This document shows positions 8,901-16,668 of a stretch of DNA of 18,190 nt, one piece after another. The stretch lies in NCBI GenBank assembly GCA_027604005.1, contig JADGJT010000353.1:5378-23567 (forward strand), read 5' to 3'. The position numbers and the translations under genes are program-made. A model generated the notes under the pieces. It was not told the DNA's origin, did not search any database, and saw only the letters and a program-made list of their open reading frames with translations. Position 1 is the first letter of the stretch; every line of letters begins with the position of its first letter. This stretch comes from Dinochytrium kinnereticum (lineage: Eukaryota > Chytridiomycota > Chytridiomycetes > Chytridiales > Chytridiaceae).

Positions 8901-9986
8901 GCTTCTGTAAAGGAGAAGACCGGAGGTAGTAGTAGCCTGGATGTGAAAAACGAGAGCACACCGCCAAAAAAGATGAAGTTTATCGAAGCGGAGAATGAGT
9001 TGGGTGCAGGAGAGTTAAAGTTTGTTGGAGCCAAGGATGAGAAGGGTGGAAAAGAGCCTAAGGTTGACCCGACCCTGGAGAGGACAGGAAGAGAAGTGGG
9101 GCAAAATGAGAACGCACGCTTTCCAGCTATCGATGCACCGGTGATCGAAAAGCTCAACAGCACAAAAGCCCGTCCTGAAACCATCGAACGAGCAGTAGCA
9201 AGGCGATGGGCCCACCCCGATCCCTTACCTCCCCCAATCACATCCCCCCCCAAGCGCCCCAAAATTCCCGAAACGCCGCCAGAGATTATTGAAGAATGGT
9301 ACGTCACGCGAAACAACCGTTTACCAGAGCGTCCTGGATCACCCGATGATGCATCTCCGGGATCCCTCCTCTCTTATGGAGCGTCGATTGGTTTTGGGGT
9401 TGAAAGGACTGTGAAGGTTGGAAGGCCTTATGGACCTTCTGCAGGTCCTTTGGGAACGTTCAAGTGCATGGATTTGATCGATCGTCGACATGTTGATGCG
9501 CTTGTGAATGACGCGTCTTCAGTTCATGGATCATCGACGTCAAAGGACACTCCTCTTTTGGCGGTTCGGTTCGAAACAGAGGTGTTCTCGCTGTCGGCCA
9601 ACGACGCTGATGACGATTACGGGGTGGACATTCAGAAAGATGATGCGGAGGATAGGAGCGGGGCAAAAGGGCCGTTCCCTTTCTTGAAGGCTGTTGGGAT
9701 TCCTGAAGGGCTTCCTCGGATTATTTTCAAGCATGTTTTCGCGGGGGAAGCGGTTAGGCAGAGAAAAGAGTGGGAGGAGATGGAAGCCAAGAGGAGCTTT
9801 GGTTCCCTTGCGTTGGTGATTTTTTTACTCACTGTGTTGCCTCTTGGTATAGGGATCTGTTGGCTATTGGTTTACAGATGCTTTCTGAGGAATGGGGCTG
9901 GAGTTGGGGAGAATGGGGGTTTTATGGTGAAAAAAGGGGATCGCTTGCGATACAAGGTCTACAAGAGTTTGAAAGGGAATGTATGA
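5936..9986 (+). CDS. GT71 (MNN1-like) glycosyltransferase-family protein with long disordered insert and C-terminal TM
   Basis: Exons 5936-7398, 7572-7602 and 7707-9986 join in phase (3774 nt, 1257 aa). Residues about 10-27 form a signal anchor (WLLLLAIASVSTSLLF). A Pro-rich, then charged stem runs to about 225. The GT71-like domain spans about 262-600: FGIVIIMASVHP, IPVEVWTF, then a Lys-led helix into FLVVEDTVAFVRNPEML (about 429-445), VFWPSIW (about 470), IMLINKELSWKALMLAWHL, and FCGVATVQSDVRGRPVAIDL. These follow the order of segments in fungal alpha-mannosyltransferases of the MNN1 type, which act in the Golgi. Odd points: the usual DxD is replaced by Glu-Asp-Thr and no GDK(D/E) motif is seen, so catalysis is doubtful. 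About 400 residues of Lys/Glu/Ser/Gly-rich sequence follow (about 650-1040), then an unrecognised domain and a second TM helix at about 1198-1225 with a basic tail. A competing in-frame acceptor lies 15 nt downstream in exon 2. The upstream GTG-led extension was rejected. Confidence 0.75.
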
Positions 9987-10280
9987 TGATGATGTCGGAG
10001 TTGAACGCTTATTCTCGATTTCTGTTGACGTCCTATTGTTTTGCCCCCTTATGCGATAGACGAAGGCCTTTGAGGTGTTTGGGTTGCTTTGCATTTGACC
10101 ACACTTTGGGTCCAACCTTTATTTAATGATTTGCTTTTGCCCTCTTGTTTTTCTCTCCAAACAACTGTAAATTTATGGTACGATAATTGAATATAAAAGT
10201 AATAATTCGAGTGTTTTGAGACAATTTCTTCCAGAAAAAAAAACAGCTAGCATTATGGATAGATGTGCCTGCACAGCAAT

Positions 10281-10286
10281 TTTATT
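10281..10286 (-). terminator. Polyadenylation signal AATAAA for the first poly-Asp/poly-Pro membrane gene
   Basis: TTTATT on the + strand reads AATAAA on the minus strand, 357 bases beyond the stop codon at 10644. It lies upstream of, and facing, the + strand signal at 10322, so the 3' ends overlap. Assigned by motif and position. Confidence 0.35.
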
Positions 10287-10321
10287 GTTCGTGTATATAT
10301 GTGACATATTCAGACCCGCAG

Positions 10322-10327
10322 AATAAA
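10322..10327 (+). terminator. Polyadenylation signal AATAAA for the GT71-like gene
   Basis: Canonical AATAAA 335 bases after the GT71-like stop, followed by A/G-rich sequence. A weaker AATATAAA-like site lies near 10189. Assigned by motif and position. Confidence 0.35.
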
Positions 10328-10643
10328 ATAAGGGCGGAAACCGAAAAGAAGAAGTATTTAACGAGCGCAGAAAAAGACAGGGAATGAAAGTACTGATAGA
10401 GTAAAAGATATTCAAAAAAAGAAAGAAAAAAGAAGTACAGTTAATTATCTTGAAGTGCTCGTTCGCGGTCCCAGACTGCTGGCACGATTAGAAGGAAAGG
10501 CAAGTCTGGAGCAGACTTTTTAACTGCTCGAGATAAGATTTAAGCATGTCGCATATAGAGCTATTAATTGTTGGGAGCCAGCCAGGAAATCGAATAGAAG
10601 AGACGAAACACACCAAAGCCTCTCTCCTCACGCAAAATTCCCC

Positions 10644-12109
10644 TTAAGGGTTCTCCTTCGTCAAAATGTCGTCAAAGGTCGAGCTCGGAGAGTAGAACTT
10701 CAATTTATCTATGCTCATAGTGCTGGTCGGCGGAGGTGAATACATCATATTCACCAAAAGCCCCGTCTCGCTCGTGCAGCTCCTCGCAGATGTGGGAGTC
10801 AAAACATCGCCAAGTGGGGATGGATTGGGTAAAGCCGTGGCATGGCCTTGCATCAAGGCGTCGTCCCTATTCACATTGATCGGGGACTCGGCTGCTCGAG
10901 GCAACGACACTGAGGGACCACTCCAGCTTGGGATCCTGGCGAACCTTGACGGCCGCTTGAATCGAGAGAAAAGAGGGAAATGCGTAACCGCGGAGGGTTT
11001 TGACTGAGCCTCTGTGCTTGCAGTCACGACTTCATGACCTTCATACATCCTAAGATTCGGCCTGAACGTTTGAGTGGGAGTTTGCGAGGATCCGGACGGC
11101 AATGTGATGGAGGAGGCAGTGGATGCAGACCTCATCAGGTAAGCGGCTGCGAAAGCCCTCTTACGAGCATCAGAATTGCCTTGATCTTGCAAGAGACGGC
11201 GACGGATGAAGAAGCCAACCACGAGGAGGACCAGGATGGCAGCGGCTATAAGCCCACCTGCGAGGGCCGTACTGGAGCTGCTGCCACCAGTCTGGGAATT
11301 TGAAGAAGAGGAAGGAGGGTCATGGGCCCCACCGCTACCCTCTCCAGAAGGAGAAAAGGAGGGTGACGATCCAGCGTCGTTTCCAGGTGTCGTAGCAACA
11401 GGAGAAAAGGTGCTTGAAGCCATATTGGTGCCAGTGGATAACCAGTTGGAGGAAAGCGAGGAGGTGGCCGTTTTGGGGGCAAAAATAACGCCTATGCTAG
11501 CTGATGAAAGGGTAGAAGTAGCGGGGGCGGCAGACGGTCCTCGAGTAGAGGTTGGTCCAGATGATTGCAAGGTTGACTGCAAGCCATGTTGGGTTAGAAC
11601 AATTGGAGGTTGAAATTACAAGACGAACTAAACTGGCCAACTGTGCTTACATTTGGGGATGATGGCGGCCGCTGTGGTGGTGGTGGTGGTGGTGGTGGGA
11701 TAGAGGAAGGCGATGGGGGCGATGGGCTGGAAGGAGGTGGTGGCGGAGGGGGTGGAGATGAGGGCGGAGTGTCCACTTTAGCTGGCAGGGGAAGTACTTC
11801 CAGTTGAAGAGGTGGAAGCGAGACCTCCAGCTTAGCTGGGACGGGGCGAGCCTCCACTGGAACAGGAGAAGGTGGGGCCGGTCGTGCGGGTCTATCATCA
11901 TCATCATCATCATCATCATTGTCATCATCATTATCATCATCATCATCATCACGGCGATGCAAGGAGTGTCCCTCAACAACCGATTCATGTCGCTTCACCG
12001 TCAAGGGGTCCTTCGTGGGAAAGGCAGAGGCAACGGCCATCCCCATCAGCAGAGGGACAGACGACGTGCATCGGAAGGTCGAGACCATTCCAGCGAGGTA
12101 GCGCGGCAT
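10644..12109 (-). CDS. Secreted-anchored poly-Asp / poly-Pro single-pass membrane protein, paralogue A
   Basis: Exon 1 is 12109-11651 and exon 2 is 11576-10644; the 74-nt GT-AG intron is phase 0. The total is 1392 nt (463 aa). Residues 1-31 form a signal peptide (TSSVPLLMGMAVASAF); Met8 at 12088 would give an even more typical one. A dibasic site (HRR, 51-53) precedes an Asp-rich tract at 54-72. Then come a Pro-rich region (74-150) and a Ser/Thr/Gly-rich stalk (154-256). The TM helix is at 257-277 (GGLIAAAILVLLVVGFFI), followed by RRRL. The cytoplasmic tail carries two motifs shared with the neighbouring paralogue: ARKRA..AAYLMRSAS..S.ITLPSG (about 290-315) and TPTSARSCTSETGLL.NM followed by SPPPTSTMS (about 402-431). 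The layout resembles fungal wall-spanning stress sensors in general form, but no known domain is recognised. The conserved Ser/Thr tail suggests phosphorylation or adaptor docking, which is inference. Confidence 0.8.
11893..11951 (-). repeat. Coding GAT/GAC trinucleotide microsatellite (poly-Asp)
   Basis: A near-uninterrupted (TCA)n run on the + strand, broken by single substitutions (tca to tta or gtc), encodes the Asp-rich tract with two Asn interruptions in paralogue A. It is a likely length-variable site between strains, because slippage in steps of three keeps the frame. Confidence 0.8.
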
Positions 12110-12765
12110 TGGGGGAGTTGGACGGGGAAGAAGTGTGAGGTCGTTGGCTTTGACAGGCGGCGAGAGGTTGAACAGTAACGCGAGCCACCAACTCTGTGCT
12201 GCGTGTGTCGCCCTGCTTTTGATTGCTGCGTTCACTTGAACCACTGATGCCACCGATTATCATTGGTGTGCAACGGGCTGAACGCCATACGTGACTGCCG
12301 TCAACTGCGTCAGTCTCCGAAGGCCGTCGCTGATGACCGCAAGCACCAATGGAATGCATCGTGTGTTGAATTCCCTTGCGCTTAATGAAATCACGACATG
12401 GTCGTCAAAGTGTGAAACTCGGGCCTTCCTCTCAATAATAATAACATCTTCACCAGGATTTTACGAAGCAGATTCAATAGGATTTTACCAAGTATAACTG
12501 TTTGTTCGCTGATGTTACGATAAATAACACTTCAAAATACAATAAATAATAGATAAAAGCGCAACAAAACTACAAATAAACGACGAGTATGGACAATATA
12601 AACAGAACCCCATATACACACGATGATATGCCAGCATAAGATAAAAACCTAGGGATAAAAACTACATACAAAAACCTTAGGAAAGATACTTAAATCACTT
12701 GGATGAGCTCTCAGCGTGCCTAAGCAAAAGCTAACATACCATTGTTAAGTATATTGGGGTTTATC

Positions 12766-12867
12766 GAATCTCTAACTACTTAGATATTCTATGTAAAATA
12801 TTGAGACTATTGAATCTCTGACTAAAACTTATTTATTTATTTTCTGTAAAATATTGAGACTATTGAA
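12766..12867. repeat. Imperfect direct duplication in AT-rich spacer
   Basis: The 23-nt element starting TGTAAAATATTGAGACTATT occurs exactly at 12792-12814 and 12845-12867. A preceding GAATCTCT(A/G)ACTA element occurs at 12766 and 12812, so an approximately 50-nt unit seems to have been duplicated with a length difference. No function is evident. Confidence 0.7.
12832..12841 (-). terminator. Overlapping AATAAA signals for paralogue B
   Basis: TTTATTTATT on the + strand gives two overlapping AATAAA hexamers on the minus strand, about 245 bases past the paralogue B stop at 13085. Assigned by motif and position. Confidence 0.4.
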
Positions 12868-13084
12868 ATATTTCACAAACGCGAATGGTGTAAGCTTTGG
12901 CTGTGCTGCAGAGGGCAAAAAAAGGAAACCGAATCTGTATAGGGGGATGGTTGACACACATAGGTTATGAAGACAAGGAAAGAATGAAAGCATCGTCAAG
13001 TATAAAAACAATGAACACAATATTATAAACAAGAGAATATACAGTCGGAGGGAAGAAGAATGAAATTAAAATCTGCTTCGGTTA

Positions 13085-15095
13085 CTAGGAAGCATCGCTT
13101 GTAGACCTTCCAAGGACCGACTCTCTCAACGCAGAGATCGGGGGTGGCGTCTCTAAGCGATACGACGACGACAAGCCCAGTTCAGCCATACCATGGTGAC
13201 GAGCACTTGATCCTCGACGAAAGCTGTTTATCCTGTCAATAGAATGCAGGGGTGTCGGCTGATATCCAATACACACTGCGGATTCACCCGCTGGACCGAG
13301 ATCCAAAGGTGAAGACTGAGATTCCTCCTGAGCATCGTCCACAGCTACAGGCCCGTCACCGCCATTGTCACCTTGGACGGCGTCAATCTCTCCACTCAGG
13401 TCAAAGGGATCCCGATCCAGCGAGGAATAGGAGGCGTACAACCGCATTTTCCCGGTGCTGATGGTGCTGGATGGCGGAGGTGAGTGGATCATGTTCGCAA
13501 GGAGGCCGGTCTCGCTCGTGCAGCTATTGGCAGAAGTGGGAGTCATAGGACTCATCACAGCACCACAGTAAGTCGACGTGTCCAAAGCTTGAAGAAGAGA
13601 TGTGGTAGGATGCGTTAGTTGGCCCGCAGGTCCTGCCGACCAGGAGTTAGGGGGCAAGTGACTGGCCGTGTTTCGACGGCTTGAGGTTGTACTGAAACGG
13701 GAGGACCTGCGAAACGGAGCAAATAGCTGGAAGCTGATGCTGCTGGAGCTAACAGTCAACCGTGAAGGGGACTTTGGATCCGGAACGAATGGATCGCCAG
13801 ACCCATTCCCATCTAAATTCATTCGTAGCTTTGGCCTATAAACTGAGCGGCACGCTGATGGCGACGGTGATTGTCGACCAGAAGGTAGTGTGATGTTAGA
13901 TGCGGATGATGCGGATCTCATTAGATGAGCGGCACCCCTCGCGCGTTTCCTTGCCGCACAATAATCACGACTCTGAGACAAGCGTCGCCTCACCACCCAG
14001 CCGGCGATAATCAGGAAGCAGATCCCCGCAATGGCAATTCCAGAAATCATACCAGCGTTCAAGCCCTTGAATCCAGACAGCGTGTTAGACGAAGCCGTGC
14101 CATTGTCGACACCATTGCTGCCTGGCACCCCAGGCGGAAGCGTTGGAAGCAATCCTCCGTCACCGTTAGGCCTCGGTACATTCAGCGTTGGAGACGCAGA
14201 CGACGCTATGTATTCATCTCTTGCAGTTGATGGTGAGGGCCCAGGATTCCCGGAAAGAGTCACTTCAATCTTTCCTTCATTGCCTTTTGGGAGTTCCACC
14301 GTGATGGCCGCGATCGTGATGCCCTGGTTCATAGTCGAGCTTGGAGGCGAAGCGACGTCCATAACCGTCGGCACCTGGTCGCGCTGATCCGCTTTAGGCT
14401 GAGGAATATTGGGCTAATCCATTTGGTTAGACCATGTGCGTCGCCATATCAGTGCAATGAAAGATTATAGTAACGAAAAATAAAAGAATATCGCATCTTA
14501 CCCTTGGCGCTGGCATTTGCTGCGGCGGCTCAACCTTTTGAGGAGGCGTTCGAGGGGAAGCGACCGGCCGTGGTGTCGTCGAAGGAGCCGGCTCTACTTT
14601 GGGTGGTGGTAGAGGTGCTTCAACTGGTGGAGGTGGTGGGGGGGGAGGGGGTGGAGGAGGCGGTGGAGGCGGTGGAGACGGTGGAGACGGTGGAGGCGGA
14701 GGTGGTGCTTCGATGACGGGAGGTGGGGGCGGTGGGGGCGGTGGAGGCGGTGGAGGCGGTGGACGCGGTGGAGCCTTTTGCTTCTTAGCCTTCTTTGAAT
14801 CTGGGACAGGACCACCAGGGCCCTTCCCTTTTTTCCCCTTTTTCCCCTTCTTCACCTCATCCTCCAGCTTCTCCTTTTCGGCCTTCTCTTGCTCCTGTTC
14901 GATCTTCTTAATATCTTCTAGAAGATCCTCCTCCTCCTCTTCAAGGTCGTCATCGTCGTCATCACCGCCTTTTCCTTTCTTAGGTGCCGCCTCAACAGCC
15001 CTCATGGCAACTGCAAGGAGGAGCGATGAGGCCCTGAAGCTTGAAGGTATCATCATCGGAGCCCTTGCGGCCATTCGAAAGCACTTGACCCGCAT
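13085..15095 (-). CDS. Secreted-anchored acidic / poly-Pro single-pass membrane protein, paralogue B
   Basis: Exon 1 is 15095-14502 and exon 2 is 14398-13085; the 103-nt GT-AG intron is phase 0, at the same place in the domain layout as in paralogue A. The total is 1908 nt (635 aa). Residues 1-36 form a signal peptide (SSLLLAVAMRAVEA, with possible starts at Met1 or Met8). An Asp/Glu tract (45-58), a Glu/Lys-rich probable coiled coil (59-80), a Lys/Gly-rich block (81-107), long polyproline runs (109-178) and a Ser/Thr/Gly/Pro stalk follow. The TM helix is at 313-334 (GMISGIAIAGICFLIIAGWV), then RRRL. The tail repeats the paralogue A motifs: ARKRARGAAHLMRSASSAS then NITLPSG (about 347-372), and TPTSANSCTSETGLLANM then SPPPSSTIS (about 484-511). 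An additional 120 residues with acidic and Ser-rich sequence extend the C-terminus. No known family is recognised. Confidence 0.8.
14627..14769 (-). repeat. Coding polyproline repeat tract, G-rich on the + strand
   Basis: CCX repeats on the coding strand encode about 45 residues of nearly pure proline in paralogue B, interrupted by a VIEA segment and a few serines. The + strand is a run of GGT/GGA/GGG/GGC triplets with many G-tracts, so it can form G-quadruplexes and is prone to length change. A shorter similar tract occurs at about 11668-11757 in paralogue A. Confidence 0.75.
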
Positions 15096-15273
15096 GCCCT
15101 TTTCTACTCTTCCCTTTGTTCCAATGTGATGAGATTGCTGGTCTGCAGAGGTTGAGGAATCGCGCTGTTCTGTTTAGCACAAGCCGCTGCTCGCAGTTGT
15201 TGGCGGATGGTGGACGGGTGACGGGTGTTTAACGTTTTATGGCTTCCTTATACTTAAGACTTTAGTTCGTCAG

Positions 15274-15297
15274 GCGTTGCATCTCCTTCTGCAACGC
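15274..15297. repeat. Perfect 8-bp inverted repeat upstream of paralogue B
   Basis: GCGTTGCA (15274-15281) and TGCAACGC (15290-15297) are separated by 8 bases, about 180 bases upstream of the paralogue B start. Two smaller dyads lie nearby: CATCAC-T-GTGATG at 15379-15391 and AACATG-AGA-CATGTT at 15427-15441. They could be binding sites for dimeric factors; this is inference from symmetry alone. Confidence 0.55.
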
Positions 15298-15669
15298 GTG
15301 TGGGGGGGAAATGAAGTGGCGCACCAGTACTGCATGTACTCTGTCGTGTGTTGACGCGTCGCCAGTTTCAGATCTTAGCATCACTGTGATGATGATTGGT
15401 CTGAAGTCGTGATTAAAGTAACCCGTAACATGAGACATGTTCACGCTGAACAAAAAAAGACGTGCATCGCAACGCGCCAGCCGGATATTGAAACGCCCAT
15501 CTCGTTTCTCTCCAGGCGCGAGCAAGGTAGATCGGCAGTAATGATTACGAGTATCAATAATGCACTCAATTTGTATTTCATCACCTCAAACTTGGGCACA
15601 TGAAACAGGAAAGAGGTTTTGAGGTTAAGTGATTTCAGCAACGCTCTCCACCTCAGGCACTTATCCAAT

Positions 15670-16048
15670 ACATCACTGCCTGGGGATGATAAAATGAAAG
15701 GCAGGGCATTCTGCATAAAAATCAAATAAGATCCCCGCACCATTCCCCTCACTCCGCCTCATAACCTTCCCCGCAAACCCCTTCACCCACTCTACATCAG
15801 CGCCTTTGCAAAATGAAGTGAAGAAATAGGTTGGGTTGGTGCAAGGGTCGAGGTTCAAGGCCGGAGTGGAAGGTGAGTTGGCAGCAGAGTAGATTTTGAA
15901 GGGAGAGGTAACAAAGAAATACTCCACTTTTGGATTCACCCCGGATCCAGCCCAACATCAGCTGAATCCCCAGGATGTGGAGGTATATCAGTGAGCGAAC
16001 CAACGAAAAAGTGCTTGACATTAATTATACCCTCGAATACAGTACTAT
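15670..16048 (-). pseudogene. Possible gene relic with a frameshift
   Basis: Two adjacent minus-strand frames look protein-like rather than random. The upstream one includes FEGIINVKHFFVGSLTDIPP and ends in GLDPG followed by TGA near 15937. The downstream one continues in the next frame with VNPKVEYFFVTSPFKIYSA, then LDPCTNPTYFFTSFCKGA and ADVEWVKGFAGKVMRRSEG, to a stop near 15673. A one-base shift at about 15940 would join them. I found no in-frame splice solution and no start or signal sequence, and I do not recognise the family. It could be a decayed secreted-protein gene, the 3' exon of an unmodelled gene with a sequence error, or chance. Confidence 0.3.
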
Positions 16049-16534
16049 AAAAATGAATGCAAAAGTGGCGAAAAATCCAACAATATAAAACAAAAAAATA
16101 GAAAAAAGCTAAATAGGAAAACGCCATAAAAAAAAAAAAAAAGAGGGAACCACATACATGGCAATAACAAAAATTGGTAAACAAAGTGAATATTATGGAA
16201 AAATATAGACAACAAAAAGGAATAGAAAAAACAGAAGCAAAACCTCCACCAACGGCATCGAAGAAAAAGATCAATAACAAAAATGGTGACTCAGGCGGTG
16301 GCTAGTGCAGCTCTTTAAGCTTGATGACCAAGGAAAACCTTTTTCATGAGACCAACCTATAAGTAGGGGGGGGAAGGGAAAAGGAAAACACAAAAAGGTC
16401 AAGCATATGTAGTGAAATAGACTTCCTTAAAATATACCCTAAAACAAAGATGACTAAAAACCGAAAAAAAAAGAAAGCAACACCGAAGCAGCGTTAAAGG
16501 GTATAAAGCTTTAAGATATTAGAGGGCGAACCAC

Positions 16535-16668
16535 CTCCGTCGAGTATGCTCCTGACGGAGTCCCGTAACCTTAGGCCTCTACTGAAGTTTAAGGATGTTG
16601 GACTTCGAGATGGCGAATTAACTCCGCCGAATATGCTCCTGACGGAGTACCGTAACCTTAGGCCTCGC
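16535..16668 (-). repeat. 87-bp tandem duplication in the 3'UTR, with a hairpin in each copy
   Basis: Two copies of a unit with 87-bp offset (about 16511-16580 and 16598-16667) share the block ATGCTCCTGACGGAGT, one variable base, then CCGTAACCTTAGGCCT. In transcript sense each begins at or near AGGCCTAAGG, which in the first copy contains the stop codon. Each can fold into a hairpin: 16648-16621 (8 pairs including one U-G) and 16560-16535 (7 pairs). The two copies differ within the stem, yet pairing is kept. Possible roles are a 3'-end RNA structure or a recent local duplication. Confidence 0.65.

Larger units (their letters stand above)
9987..10643. other. Convergent 3' intergenic region
   Basis: AT-rich spacer between the GT71-like stop (9986, +) and the stop of the minus-strand membrane protein (10644). 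It contains AATAAA on the + strand at 10322-10327 and on the - strand at 10281-10286. Short open frames on both strands have no protein-like character. No gene or RNA is supported here. Confidence 0.6.
12110..13084. other. AT-rich spacer between the tandem paralogues
   Basis: This holds the upstream region of paralogue A (near 12110-12500) and the 3'UTR of paralogue B (near 12830-13084). Overlapping TTTATT copies at 12832-12841 give minus-strand AATAAA signals. It contains two direct copies of a 23-nt element (see the repeat entry) and a short direct repeat of AGGATTTTAC near 12455 and 12480. No coding region is supported. Confidence 0.6.
15096..16657. other. Long spacer upstream of paralogue B and 3' region of the glycine-zipper gene
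   Basis: About 1.56 kb without a supported intact gene. The left part (15096-15450) is the upstream region of paralogue B and carries several short perfect dyads. The middle (15670-16050) has protein-like open frames on the minus strand (separate entry). The right part (16050-16500) is A/T-rich with A- and T-runs and a G-run near 16366. The last 150 bases hold the duplicated 3'UTR unit. Confidence 0.6.

Noticed and set aside
8027..9316. Two long minus-strand frames (177 and 230 codons) inside the GT71-like gene
   Set aside because: They are antisense shadows of the Lys/Glu/Ser/Gly-rich insert and show Ser/Phe/Pro-rich composition expected from its complement.
11804..12178. + strand frames with poly-Ile, poly-His or poly-Ser runs
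   Set aside because: They are the complement of the GAT microsatellite that encodes poly-Asp. The minus-strand frame has the signal peptide, intron and paralogue support.
12454..12490. Short direct repeat AGGATTTTAC in the spacer
   Set aside because: Ten bases in AT-rich DNA is close to chance expectation; not reported as a separate feature.
14599..15129. 176-codon + strand Gly-rich frame that looks like a glycine-rich protein
   Set aside because: It is the antisense of the polyproline and acidic region of paralogue B and has no independent support.
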